A stretch of DNA of 64,000 nucleotides from Tritrichomonas musculus (Eukaryota; Parabasalia; Tritrichomonadida; Tritrichomonadidae). The position numbers were made by a program, and so were the translations under genes. The stretch's first letter is position 1, and each line of letters opens with the position of its first letter. The notes under the pieces are model-generated. The model was not told the DNA's origin, did not search any database, and was given only the letters and a program-made list of their open reading frames with translations. Location of the stretch: the NCBI GenBank assembly GCA_039105265.1, contig JAPFFF010000012.1:3658001-3722000 (forward strand), read 5' to 3'. Positions 17,784 to 29,579 of this stretch are shown piece after piece.

Positions 17784-20700
17784 GGGTAAAGTTGGCTTTT
17801 CTTTTTTTTGAAATCTTTTAATTTATTCTATGTGCTGCTTGAATGAATTGTATGATCATTGAATTTATTTCTATGCAAATTCAATCTTTTCTGAGGGGCA
17901 TTCAAATGTACAGAAAAAAAGGAGCTCCACAGAGCTATCAAATCAAATTTTCAACTTCTAATCAACACAGATGAACGTAAAATATTCTAAATTTTGTATT
18001 TTTCTCAGAAAAATGAATAAAAAAGGAAAAAAATAAAATAACAAAAATTAGGATTATGCAATTATTACTTGAATGGTTTTTTATTAATAAAATTATGATA
18101 TTATATATATATGCCATGCATCTATAAATATTTGTCAATTATTGTTAAACAATGCTACGTAGATGATGAGAAATAATGAATTTTTTTATAATTTTGAAAA
18201 CACCAATTCTTGATCTGCTAGTCCTCATGGAATTTGGATGAAATATTTTTTTAATATGAATATTTTACATCCATATTTGATGTCAACACTAAAAAATACA
18301 TTTTTTTGGTAGGGATAAAATAATTTTGATTTTACAACATGAAAATTTTTATTTTTCAAGTCGGCTCTTGTAGAAGGAGAATTGTTAGAAATCATTAAAG
18401 TGTATATATAATCGATACCAAATGTATTGATTAAAAATGCTTGATACAATAGTTGAAAAGCAAACAATTGAAAAATTTGGATAATGAAAATTGCAGCATT
18501 TCGTAATAAAATGTTTTTATCGTATTTAATACTGCATAACAAATACCCTAATTTGATTTTGAAATCAATATATTGCCTTGAAAACGAAAAAAAAGCGTTT
18601 TGGAATGAAATCAGTTTTTATAAAAATAATGGATAATTGTAAAATTTGAATTAAAATTAAAATTTTAACTAAAATTTATTATTGCTCTTATCTATTTATT
18701 ATATTAATTAATATATTTACTAACATATAATATACTTATTATATTATTTAATTATAATAAATTAAAATGAATATATCATTTTATCACTATTTAAATCGTG
18801 ATAATGGCCATTTTAATTATTTTAACTTTTGATACAATTGAATAGTATTAAAAATAATTTTAGGTTTTTATTTCAATTTTTGGAAATATATATAAATAAG
18901 CATATCTTATAATAATAATAACAATTTTAAATAAATTATTTGATATCTAGTAATATGGTCATAAATATAAGATGTTTTTAAAATCAATTTTTTATTTCAG
19001 GCAAAAAAATTTTTTTTTAACATTTTACTTTTTTTTTTTTATTTAGATGATTTTAATTTCTATTTTTAATTGGCTGAGTAATTAGAAAAAGTTTATCTGA
19101 AAATAGTTTTTAGAACTTTTTCAGTTTATACACGGTCAATGAGAAACTTTTTGATAAATCCTGAAATATTAAAAAGCGTGAATATCTATTCATGCTTTTT
19201 TATAGATTTATCAAATATTTTCTTTTTAGAAAAAATTCATAAAATTGGATTATCTTCGATTATTCCTCTCTAAAATTGTAAGAATTTTTTTATATTCCTT
19301 ATTTTTTATTTAATTTGAATTTGAAAATAGTACATATCAAGCAAGATTATTAAAAAAATAAAAATTTGAGACAATCCTTTTAAAAAAAGTATTAAAAAGT
19401 AAAAAAAAAAATTATCGATAATATGTTAATGGAAATATGGTTAAAAATGAAATAATATAAATATAAAGTTTTGAATTAGATTTATTTTTTTTTATACAAA
19501 ACTTTATTGAAAATATATTCTCATAGGCTTTGAAATTATTGAAAAGTTATATGAATTCAAATATCCTCTTAATAATTTTAATTAAAATAACTTAATGCAG
19601 CATTTTCAAAATACTTTATCATTGAATTAATATATATACAAATTTGTCATGCATATTTGTAGAACAAAAGCATTTTTTATTATGATTTATTTTTTAAGAT
19701 AGAAACAATTGAATGAAATAATAAAAAATTAACATTCAATTATCTATGTTCTGACTTTTGAGAAAGTTGTGAAAATTTCAAAGAAAATTTTATTACTTAT
19801 GACTTTTTGTGAAGTTCAAAAATTTTAGTTTATATTTACTTCACTTTTATTGTTTTTCATGAATCAACATACATTAAGACATTCAACTTTTCAAGAATTA
19901 TTAGAAAGAAATGTACACAAACCAAAAAACATTGAAAAGATCAAAAGAAACTTGAAAGAGATATTATCAATCATTATCAATGGATATGGCTATGAAGGAA
20001 TTGAATCTTATTGTTCTATGACAGAGAAATACATAATATCAAGAACAATATATTATGATTACTTGTTTTTAATTGATATTGTACTCAGAGATTTAGCCGA
20101 AAAAGTTTGCCAAGAAAAATTGGATGAACTGAAAAAAACCACTCAAATAAAATTAGGCTTCGATGCTTCGTGGAGCCACCGAAGAAATGGTCAACACTGC
20201 CTTGGAATTTTAATGGATTTAAAGACTAACTTCATTATTTGTTTCCATCTTGTTCACCATGGGAAAGAACAAGCTGCCTCTTTAAGTTCCACAGAAAAGC
20301 ATTCAAAAAATATGGAAGGCATTTCATTGAACCATATCATCGAAAGGACACAAATAGACTCCTTAAGCAATCTAACTTTCATTCATGATTGCGATCTCAC
20401 AGATCATAAATTAATATCAGAAAAACTTCCTCTTGCCAAAATTAAATTTGACACAAATCATTTATGCAAAAAAACCAAGAAAATTATAAATCAAATTTGC
20501 ATGAACGATCAAGATTTGAAAAACCTTAATGAATTAATTCAAAATTTTTTTTCAATTTTACTACATGACAAAAATTTTAATAATGAAGAAAAACTCCAGA
20601 AATGGGAAAGCATGCCAAACTATTTTATTGAACATGAGGATCTGGACCCAGAATATAATGCTAAAGCATTAAAAACACTAGATGAATTAATCTCAGACAT

Positions 20701-22913
20701 ATCTGATACATTTAGTAAAGTTGATCCAGAGTATACTACCAACCCAATTGAGTCGTTTAACCATTCTCGTGCTTCAATAGCCAGCAAAAACACAGCCTTT
20801 AGAATTAGCTGGAGAATCCGTGCATATGTATCAATCATCAAATGGAATGTTCCATATTGGAAAAAAGCGATCTTTGATTCTTTTCAGTTAACACTTCCTA
20901 ATCATGTAATGTTACATGAAAAAGCTTTGGTAGAAACAAAAAGAAAGAAAGCCACAACAACAAAAACAGATGCATATAAAAAGAAAAGAGCAATCAAAAG
21001 AAAAATAAAAGCCAATAAGTACAAAGTCAGTTCAAAAGATAAGATGGTACACAATTATGCTGATGACATGCTTGAAGATATTTCTTCAATGGATGTGCGA
21101 AACAAAAGACGAAAAGGGAAGTTTTCACCCGTACAGCAATTGATTATTGATGCTATATCAGCATTAGCCACTGAAGATAAGCCATTTGTGCCGTACAACA
21201 AAATAATGAAATATATTACTACATACTTTGACACAAGCAAATATGCTCGACCTCAATTCGTAATTAGATCGCAGGTAACCAGACTAGTCAACATGAACAT
21301 TTTAATTCAAAAAAGATTTTCTTTTAAGCTTGTTTGACGAAATCAATTGATGATCATCAAACAATTATTTGATAATAAACATTCTTCTTATTACATTTAT
21401 TTACTTTTTATTCTCCATATCTTTTGCTTTATTATGTTTATATAAATCTATTTATTCTATAAGAGATATTTTAAAAATAAAAAAAAAATAAAATTCAAAA
21501 GTTTATACAAATTATATGTATTTTTCTATGGTTTACATTTTTAATCTTATGAAAATAAAAGAAAAAAAATATTGAAAAATATGGATGATAGAAGCATTTC
21601 TAGAGGTTTTTAACACTTGGATATGAAACTAGAGATAAATAGGAGATCAATAGTAGTATAACTGGCGTTTGGTCAAGAACCTATTGTATGGGATATACAT
21701 ATGGATTTGAAAAAACTGAAAGAATATGAAAGGTTAGACTCTTTTGTTGATTTTTTTTTGGTATTTTGATTGCTGTTCATGGACTCTTTGTTCGAATTTG
21801 GAGAATTCAAATTTGAATTTTCCCAAATGATAAATAATCGAAAAAAGTAATCGTTTTTTTTTTTATTTAAAGTTTTTTATTTCAAGATCCTTAAAAAAAA
21901 TTATATTACATATATATATTTGATATATATATATAAACAATTTATATATATGTTTAATTAATAATATTGATAATATGCTAATTAACTATATAAAGAGATA
22001 AAAACATATGAATTCAAAATCAGTTTAAATTATTAATTTTTTCTCAAAATATGAAATTTATAACAGATTTGTTTTTTATTAATTAATATAATCAATCAAA
22101 ATAATAGTTATATTTGCATGATAATATTTATACAATTTGTGAGAAAGAATTACTAATTTTGAGAGTGCTAACCCTTATTTTAATTCAAAAACTGAAATAT
22201 AATATATAGAATTTATTTGATTATTTTTTTATTAGTATCTTTGGATATAAATTGGATCAACTATTAATATTTATTTATAATGTTATATTTATAAATATTA
22301 CATTAATAATCATATCATTGGAGTATTTGATAAAAATTTAATTAATTTAATTTATAAATACTGGCATAAAATAAAGATATTTGATCAATCTATGTCATAT
22401 AATATTATATTTATTACCTAGATATAATATTTAATTCTTTATGCCAGAAAAATATAGAGATAATCTGACAATTATGTTTAATTTTTGAACAAATATAATC
22501 TATAATTGTATATTAGCACGCAACAAAATATATTAAATATTTAGATATCATATATATTTATAGATATTCAAAATGGCTAAATAAAAGTATTTTTATATAA
22601 ATGAAAAATATTCTCAATTTTTTGAAAGAATGTTTTTTTTATTCAATTATTTGAGGCAATTGAAATGTAAAAAAATTGATATTTTTACAAATTCTCTTGT
22701 TTATAATATAAAATATATTTTAACAAAACATTAAACAAATCAAATATATATATTAATGTATATATATATAAAATAATTAATTTAAAATTTTTATTTGAAA
22801 AGATATATAAATATTTATCATATATTTCTAATTTGCCATTAGCAAAAACTCATAGAATATTTTGAAAGATATTACAAAAAGTGGGGAAAAGTTGAGAAAA
22901 GCCAACTTTACCC
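17784..22913 (+). mobile_element. 5.13-kb Kolobok-like DNA transposon, apparently complete
   Basis: Nineteen-bp terminal inverted repeats GGGTAAAGTTGGCTTTTCT begin at 17784 and end at 22913. TTAA lies immediately outside both ends (17780-17783, 22914-22917), as in Kolobok and piggyBac insertions. One intact transposase gene (19859-21337) lies inside; its DDE arrangement fits Kolobok better than piggyBac. About 2.1 kb on its left and 1.6 kb on its right are AT-rich and non-coding. Outside the TTAA, similar 60-70-bp sequences containing GGCTATATATATTCATAAAA occur on both sides (about 17715-17779 and 22925-22990), so the site seems to have held a tandem repeat before insertion. Confidence 0.85.
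19859..21337 (+). CDS. DDE transposase of the Kolobok-like element, with C-terminal linker-histone-like domain
   Basis: This 492-residue protein starts at the ATG 19859; the frame extends three codons upstream to a TTG. The catalytic core fits an RNase H-fold DDE enzyme: LGFDASWSHRRNG with D102, then IHDCDLTDHKL with D177/D179 and FDTNH (D198), and TTNPIESFNHSRA with E298. Such enzymes cut the element ends and join them to TTAA targets. A strongly basic stretch (about 362-393, KRKK...KKKRAIKRKIK) is a probable nuclear signal and DNA-binding arm. Residues 422-492 (SPVQQLIIDAISAL, NKIMKYITTYF, ending RFSFKLV) resemble the winged-helix globular domain of linker histone H1/H5. No THAP zinc finger is seen. 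The frame is uninterrupted, so the element may still be, or recently was, active. Confidence 0.75.
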   Translation: MNQHTLRHSTFQELLERNVHKPKNIEKIKRNLKEILSIIINGYGYEGIESYCSMTEKYIISRTIYYDYLFLIDIVLRDLAEKVCQEKLDELKKTTQIKLGFDASWSHRRNGQHCLGILMDLKTNFIICFHLVHHGKEQAASLSSTEKHSKNMEGISLNHIIERTQIDSLSNLTFIHDCDLTDHKLISEKLPLAKIKFDTNHLCKKTKKIINQICMNDQDLKNLNELIQNFFSILLHDKNFNNEEKLQKWESMPNYFIEHEDLDPEYNAKALKTLDELISDISDTFSKVDPEYTTNPIESFNHSRASIASKNTAFRISWRIRAYVSIIKWNVPYWKKAIFDSFQLTLPNHVMLHEKALVETKRKKATTTKTDAYKKKRAIKRKIKANKYKVSSKDKMVHNYADDMLEDISSMDVRNKRRKGKFSPVQQLIIDAISALATEDKPFVPYNKIMKYITTYFDTSKYARPQFVIRSQVTRLVNMNILIQKRFSFKLV

Positions 22914-23212
22914 TTAATATTTCAATGCATTATTTCAATGCATTATTTATTATTAGGCTATATATATTCATAAAAATAAAAATATTATTAATATTTTAAA
23001 TACATTTTATATCGGTATATATTTAAAATATAAATGAAAAAAAATTATTTTTAATTGAAAAAATGCTTTTATTGATTTTATTATAATTTTATATCTTATT
23101 TTTTTTTTTATTTTATATATGATATTTTGAAAGCTTTACAAATCACCATCGCCAAAAAAACCGTTTTGGTGATCTCCAAAATATATGTAAACTATTCAAA
23201 ATTGAATGCTGT

Positions 23213-23243
23213 CGCCAAAAGCCCAAGACGTGGGCTTTTGGTG
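23213..23243. repeat. Strong 13-bp hairpin
   Basis: CGCCAAAAGCCCA (23213-23225) pairs with TGGGCTTTTGGTG (23231-23243) around a 5-nt loop, with one G/T wobble. It lies in otherwise featureless AT-rich DNA to the right of the Kolobok-like element. Confidence 0.5.
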
Positions 23244-23470
23244 AAATCGGTTATTTGGCTTTTCATCGTCAATATAAATGAGCTTTTTATTATTATTTTA
23301 TATGATATATTATACAAATCATACAATTATTTTGTAATATTCAAAAAATAACATTTTTTTACTGAGAAAATCTTATCGATTATTAATATGACTTTTGATA
23401 AAACTCATTTAATTCCTCTTTCAAATAATTCAATGGTTTATGACAATAATAAATACTAAAGAAAAGGAAT

Positions 23471-23757
23471 AAACCCCCTAACTTTTTCAACAACCCCCTA
23501 ACTTTTTTTGACCATTTTTCCCTCTCAAATTAGCCTTTTTTGATGGCAAAAAGTACTTTCTTTTGAATTTAAATTTAAATATGGAAAAAAGTTAGGGTTT
23601 TTTGTAAAGTTAAAATCAGGGCTTCTAAATTATAATACATAAATAATATTGAATACATTATTAAATATATTAAAATGAATGAATATTTATTGATCTATAA
23701 AAAGTTTTCTCTCAAATTTTAAAAAAGTTAGGGGGTTTTTTTATCGTTAGGGGGTTT
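23471..23757. mobile_element. 287-bp MITE-like inverted-repeat element
   Basis: Both ends carry two copies of ACCCCCTAACTTTTT or its complement: left at 23472 and 23492, right near 23727 and 23743. The body is AT-rich. The left end is AAACCCCCTAAC and the right end GTTAGGGGGTTT. A target duplication was not found, so the superfamily is open. Confidence 0.55.
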
Positions 23758-23869
23758 TGAACTTTACTTTAAAAAAATTTATTTGACAATAATATGGTTA
23801 CATTTGGTGATTTTTAAAACCCAAAAAACGTTTATTTCACCAAATTTACAAGCTTAAAAAGATGATACA

Positions 23870-25800
23870 ATCAGGATACCCTTTTAATGGCCAAATCCAG
23901 AACCTATAATCATTGAGGCCAGACAATTTTCAGAAATGAATAATTTTCAATGCATCATTAAAATTAAAGCAAAAGGATTGAGTGTAATAAAAGATGTTTT
24001 GTTTTTTGGAGATTTTATCGAATAACTAAAATTGATATATAGCATGCAATGAGTTTGAGCAATCATTGATGGAAAAACAGAAATTGAAATGTTGGTAGAG
24101 TTTTGAAATAATTTTTTAAAGGCTGGGGTGTTGTTTTTGAAGCAAACAAATGTTTCAAAAGTCAAACAAATGCACTATTGGTTTATAAACAATCAATGGT
24201 TGAATTAAAAAAAAAAAGAAAAGAAAAGAAAATAATTAGGAACAAGCTATAATTAATGAATTCATAAAATTTTACTGGACCTATTTGTAGACAAAACCAA
24301 ACTAAACTTACCAGTAAAGTTACTTTATTGAAACGATATGTTCCTTTTTTGTAATTTAAATTCATTAATATATTACTAACGAAGAGTTCGAAGTGTTCTC
24401 AGTTATCCAAATTACATTTATTATTCACAAAGTCCAAGGATTAACATATGAAAAAAATTTAAAAGAATGTCCAAACAATAAATCACCAAAAATTCTTACA
24501 AATATATTTAGATGGTGTTTATTCGGTAGAAAATTTAATATAGGTACCACAACAGGGCGACCTCCTCTCATTGGATATGTACAGATGAAAATTTGTGAAA
24601 AACAAATACATGAAAGATGTGATGCCAATAATTCAATAACAATTTTCGAGAGAATTACTCTTTTTGAAGCAATTCATGCAGATTATATTTACAAAAATTA
24701 GAAAATTGCTCAGCAAATAGGTATGCCGGAATTAGCTTTTAGAAGTTTTTATATATGTATAAATGTATTTGTCTCCCATTGAGCCAATCTGGGCTCATAT
24801 AAAAAAACGTTAAGAAGGCAAAAAAATCACTGATCACAACAAATTATGGAATTCAATTTTATTTGAATGGAATTCCATTCCTGGTCAGGTAATTCATAAC
24901 ATTTATCAATCTTTTTGCTTGGTCTGTGTTCAGAAGAAAGGGGAATTCTTAAATGGTCACTGGACAGATGTCAAAAATGCTCATGATATGTATAGGACCA
25001 AATAATATTACTATACAGATCCACAAACAAGCATTCAATACGTTTATGATCTCTAAAATTGACTTTTTCTTAATAATAATAAAAAAATAATTCTCAGAAA
25101 AATAGAATAATATGATTAAAAATATATATTTAAATGTTCCACACTTTATCGTTCTAGTTTTGATAAAACTCAATGGATTTTTGAATATTTTCCTATTCAA
25201 TTATTTATTTGAAAGTGTTGAACATTATTTTACAAAGTTGAATTAATCTCGGACAAAATTGAATAAAATTGTATTTATGCTCAAGTATATAATAAAAATT
25301 TTATCCAATGTGATACAAGGATAATTATGATATAATTTGACTTTGTTAATATAAAAAGGTGTATTTCATATTGTTTTACATTGTTTACCAATATTTTTTC
25401 AAATAATATACAAAAAATTAGAATATTTTCCATCTCGTTTCATCTCAAAATTTATAATTTATCTTTCAAGCAACTTCTAAACTATAATAAACGAAATTTC
25501 ATGTTCTATTCAGAAAAGTGGCACCTACTACTTGACCTATGATCAATTTATATTCTAGTTTAAGCTAAGTGGTAAAATTGTATTAACTCATACTCCTTTG
25601 AGGGCATGCTTTCATAGGTATTAGTTATATCAAATGAAAAATCAAAACAAATCAGAACTTTTGAAATATAATACAAACCTTTTCTCTCGGATATATCCGA
25701 TGATAGTTTCATGGGTCCATAACAATTATTGAATTTTTTTTGCCAATTATTTAAAATACTGTAAAACATTTCCCTATGGATGAACATTCCATGCTATTAT
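23870..25800. pseudogene. Eroded coding-like region of unknown origin
   Basis: Short frames of protein-like composition run through this stretch, mainly on the plus strand. The longest is 24393-24701 (102 codons), with IFRWCLFGRKF, TTGRPPLIGYVQMKICEKQI and ITIFERITLFEAIHADY, followed by AQQIGMPELAFRSFYICI in the next frame segment. GRPP followed by a helical region recalls the N-terminal DNA-binding part of DNA-transposon proteins, but no family can be named. A 75-codon minus frame at 25560-25787 is equally anonymous. The whole looks like an old, decayed element or gene. Confidence 0.35.
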
Positions 25801-25971
25801 AGATAGCCAATTTTAAATTTTATTTTCGCAATATAATGAGTTTAAAGAATGATATAATTACAATGAAATCTACTCTTATATTTTGCACCATATACTTTTT
25901 TTATGACAGTAAGGCTTGTCATATCCTTAATATGGACGAGATTCTTTTTTATTTTTATCCTATTTTTATCC

Positions 25972-26018
<47 letters not shown>

Positions 26019-26019
<1 letters not shown>

Positions 26020-26612
26020 GGAAATCGTAATTGCCCTCAATCGTAATTGCCCGCACAAAAAAGGTCAATTTTGGCCTTAAAACCGTTGTCAAATGAAAAT
26101 GGAAGAATGACTTTTTGAATTATTTGGCTAATTATTCTCTGAAAATAATAATAAAATTACTAATTTACGAAATCTTCCTCAGATATTTGCGAAGTCTTCC
26201 CCAGATAATTACGAAATCTTCCCCAGATAATTACAAAATCTTCCCAAAATAGTTGCGAAATCTTCCCAAAATAGTTACGAAATCTTCCCCAGATAGTTGC
26301 GAAATCATTTTCAGATGATTATTCTTATCTGATTATAAAATCATTTTCAGATGATCACAAAATCATTTTAAGATGATCACAACTATCTGGGGAAGATTTC
26401 GCAAATATCTGAGGAAGATTTCGAACTATTTTGGGAAGACTTCGCAAATATCTGAGGAAGATTTCGTAAATTAGTAATTTTATTAATATTTTCAGAGAAT
26501 AATTAGCCAAATAATTCAAAAAGTCATTCTTCCATTTTCATTTGACAACGGTTTTAAGGCCAAAATTGACCTTTTTTGTGCGGGCAATTACGATTGAGGG
26601 CAATTACGATTT

Positions 26613-26615
<3 letters not shown>
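26019..26615. mobile_element. 597-bp foldback MULE-type element inserted in a poly(T) tract
   Basis: It starts GGGAAATCGTAATTGCCC and ends with the exact complement. The inverted repeats are almost perfect for about 190 bp per side. The centre (about 26160-26470) is a minisatellite of units of about 23 bp such as ACGAAATCTTCCCCAGATA, running in one direction on the left and the other on the right. It is bordered by T runs on both sides (43 T left, about 31 right), so a 9-bp target duplication of T would be invisible. The first 36 bp match the element at 33302-34039. Confidence 0.8.
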
Positions 26616-26649
<34 letters not shown>

Positions 26650-26661
26650 CATATGTTTTAA

Positions 26662-26810
26662 AAAAAGTTTATGAATATTAGAAAGAAAGGCAATAAAAAT
26701 GAAATTAAGGAATTGATCCTGATTTTGTTTACAACATTGATGAGATTGTTTTTAGCTGTATATCAAATAGGGAAAGAAAAAGTTTATGAATATTAGAAAG
26801 AAAGGCAATA
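26662..26810. repeat. 34-bp direct repeat, 115 bp apart
   Basis: AAAAAGTTTATGAATATTAG with its following 14 bp occurs at 26662-26695 and again at 26777-26810. It may be a local tandem duplication in decayed sequence. The surrounding stretch 26820-27135 shows only short protein-like frames. Confidence 0.5.
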
Positions 26811-27135
26811 ATAATGCTTATTTTAATCCTCCAGAAGATGACATTACCAATTTTACTCAATATCTACCAGTAGAAAGAAATAAAAGTAACTATAACAAGA
26901 AAGAAATAATTAAATTATGAATATAGGAATATTATACTAAAAAAACTGATATTTATTGCTTACTTCAATACATATAGGAATGCCATCTTATTTTAGATGG
27001 ATTTGGTCCTCATGAAAGTGATGTATTTTTAAATTCCTGCTCTAATGGGGGATAATTTTTCTTTCATTGGATAAACATTCAAGTGACCAAAACCAGCCAT
27101 TTGATATTGGATTTTATATATATATATATATATAT

Positions 27136-27483
27136 TTACATTGAATGCATTAAAACCTCAAGATTCATTAATAATTCTTCTTTTTTGTGTCCAAAAAAGC
27201 TAACCTTTCTAACCCAAGTTAATATCGATTTTACCTTCTCTCTTGGCAGTTTTATTTCTTTCTTTCTTGTTATAGTTACTTTTTGCCTCAAAATGATGGC
27301 ATTGTAATTTGATGTTAGATGAATGCGTTGACTTGATAATGAAACACCTTTATGGCCAAAGTTAAGTATTTGTAGACAAGCTCCATATATGCCAGCGGTA
27401 CTTTTAGAGTGATAATTGCTTTTCGTCATGCTTTCCCATTCGGGCAGCTCAGATTTCTGTAAGGAATATGGCCTTTCTCCCAT
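27136..27483 (-). CDS. Hypothetical protein, doubtful
   Basis: An ATG-initiated frame of 115 codons (MGERPYSLQKSELPEWESM at the start, HKKEELLMNLEVLMHSM at the end). Composition is balanced and looks protein-like, more so than chance AT frames here, but no family or motif was recognised and no Inr is obvious. The neighbouring sequence 27484-28006 shows further short protein-like pieces, so this may be part of a decayed gene. Confidence 0.3.
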   Translation of the reverse strand: MGERPYSLQKSELPEWESMTKSNYHSKSTAGIYGACLQILNFGHKGVSLSSQRIHLTSNYNAIILRQKVTITRKKEIKLPREKVKSILTWVRKVSFFGHKKEELLMNLEVLMHSM

Positions 27484-28006
27484 CTTTCTCTATTGTTTTT
27501 TTGCACTTTTTTGGTCTTGATATCATATGAAATTTTAATATCTTAATTTTTTCTTCAAAGCTTAAAAAATATAACTATAATTTGGAGGTATTCTTGTAAA
27601 TGGATTCCACTCAAAGCTGGATGACATATATGGATGAAAAAGAAAAAGACCTTGGTTGTTTGATACAATTTACATAAGCTTCAATAACATGTTTATTGAT
27701 TAGGAAAAGGTTGAGCTATTTGAGTTAGAATTCAAGGGAGATGAAAAATATCCAACATTTCTAGCCCAATTCTTCTTCTTTGGACAGTTGATAAATGATA
27801 AATGAAGTTAATAATACACTAGTCAACCATCTCCATTTTCAGGAGTTTTATTTAGAAATTTGAGAAAAATCTCATTTAAATTGATGACTTTCGATTGAAA
27901 ATAGTAGCAATTCTATCAATTTTTTGAATGATTTTCTAAAAAAACAAAAAAATACCAATTTTACTTATTATACTATTTTTATTAATAATATTATTTTAAA
28001 ATAATT

Positions 28007-29437
28007 CTAAGCTTTTTCCGAATTTAATAATAAACTAGATTCCTGAGCATTACTTTCAGGAATTTTTGAGTAATTATTAATATCACCCTCTTTTGGATTA
28101 ACCATAAAGAAAGCAGACAAGAAACCCAAGAAAGCGAAAATAGAAGACAATCCGATCATCATTCGAGAATTATTAGGCCAAATTGCTGCAAGTCCAGAAC
28201 CAATACCAAAATTCGATATCTGTTGACCAATTACTCCTGCGCAAATCAAGACACCAAAATTACCCGCCAAATCCTCAGTAGGAATTACCAATGAAACCAC
28301 CGCGTAAGCCACCGCGTTATATATCAAATTACCGAATCCGAGTGGAATTGAAATTCCCAAATAAGCGTATTTATTAGACACGAAGAAGAAAGAGAAGAAA
28401 CCGAGCGAAAGGAAAAGAAGACCAACAATCATTACAATTTTCATTCCTACTCGATTACAGATCCAAGTATTCAAAAAGCCGTAAACGAATTGAAAAGAGT
28501 AATAAACAACATTACACATCATTGCCCAAGAGATTCCGTCCTGATACTTCTGTTTCTGGTCTTCTGTAGCATCTGAAATGTTCTCGCCTTTGAAGATGTC
28601 GTGGCCCATGAAATGGCTGAACTGGATTCCAAACTGGTAATTTGAAATGTTCCCAAAAGTGAATGGAAGCAAAACACGTAAAAAAGGTTTTGGCATTTTT
28701 TTAAGAGCATTCCAAATCTGCTTAAAGGGATTAACTGTAGGCGGCTTTTCATGCAGTGGTTCTTCGGGTGTAACGACGATGGTGATGATCATGGCAACTA
28801 CTGATATTGAGAGACAAACTACTAAAATAAATGGCTCTTGTTGAAGTTTTGTCTTTTGGTAGAGTTTAAGACCACCAACAAGATTGGTTAAAACACCTCC
28901 AACACCTGAGTAGACTTGACAGATATTCGACATTAATATTTGTTGCTTGGGAGGAGTAACATCTGAACATAAAGTGCGAGCAGGATTCTGGAGAATATTT
29001 CCGGCGGTTAAAACAATCATAAACGATACAATTAATAGACCTTTTTGAGCATCATTATGGCCATCTGGCTTACTGGGTTGCAACCACATGCCGATCTCTC
29101 TGCAATAAATCATCAACAAAAGTCCTACTACTAATATAAGAGAACCCGAAAGCATAAATATTCGTCTGCGGCCCCAGCGAAACATTATCGCATCTGAATA
29201 TACTCCAATAATAGGATTTAATACAAATCCGATAAACGAGCCATAAAACAGTAAAAGAGTGCGAATCCATGACTTTAGGGAAACCTTTTCAGACATAGGT
29301 TCAAATAATGTAAAAATAATCGCCCATAATAAGTTGGAAACAAGAGTTCCGGCCGCAATACCACATATATGTATAAATGATAAATGATCTCGTTTATTTA
29401 ATGGAACCCATTCTTTTTTGATGAGGTTTTCATCCAT
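28007..29437 (-). CDS. Major facilitator sugar transporter, GPH/SUT (SLC45)-like
   Basis: This 476-residue protein starts at the ATG 29437 and has about twelve hydrophobic membrane spans. Between spans 2 and 3 it carries IIGVYSDAIMFRWGRRRIFM, the GxxSD...GRRRPF signature of glycoside-pentoside-hexuronide/sucrose-type symporters. NPARTLCSDVTPPKQQ after span 4 is another family block (PxRAxLxDxxP). A longer cytosolic loop (EEPLHEKPPTVNPFKQIWNA) joins the two six-span halves. The likely role is proton-coupled uptake of a sugar at the plasma membrane; the substrate cannot be told. The C-terminus has a dileucine-like SSLLLNSEKA end that could be a sorting signal. A shorter membrane-rich gene product is not likely since the frame is uninterrupted. 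Confidence 0.85.
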   Translation of the reverse strand: MDENLIKKEWVPLNKRDHLSFIHICGIAAGTLVSNLLWAIIFTLFEPMSEKVSLKSWIRTLLLFYGSFIGFVLNPIIGVYSDAIMFRWGRRRIFMLSGSLILVVGLLLMIYCREIGMWLQPSKPDGHNDAQKGLLIVSFMIVLTAGNILQNPARTLCSDVTPPKQQILMSNICQVYSGVGGVLTNLVGGLKLYQKTKLQQEPFILVVCLSISVVAMIITIVVTPEEPLHEKPPTVNPFKQIWNALKKMPKPFLRVLLPFTFGNISNYQFGIQFSHFMGHDIFKGENISDATEDQKQKYQDGISWAMMCNVVYYSFQFVYGFLNTWICNRVGMKIVMIVGLLFLSLGFFSFFFVSNKYAYLGISIPLGFGNLIYNAVAYAVVSLVIPTEDLAGNFGVLICAGVIGQQISNFGIGSGLAAIWPNNSRMMIGLSSIFAFLGFLSAFFMVNPKEGDINNYSKIPESNAQESSLLLNSEKA

Positions 29438-29579
29438 AATCTATAAATTTTATTGAATCTGCTAAAGTATGTTTTCAATTTTATATTGAATTTTCTCAAT
29501 TTTTCAATGCAATTTTTTTTTCAATAGATATGATAATATACACCAAAACTTATAAATTGATAATTTATTTTAAAATCCA

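Noticed and set aside
25836-26030. 64-codon frame ending in a poly-Phe run
   Set aside because: The end is the T tract next to the foldback element; the rest shows no motif.
26160-26480. Regular 23-bp units resembling a CRISPR-like array
   Set aside because: The units are contiguous without unique spacers, reverse direction in the middle, and lie inside a foldback transposon of a eukaryote.
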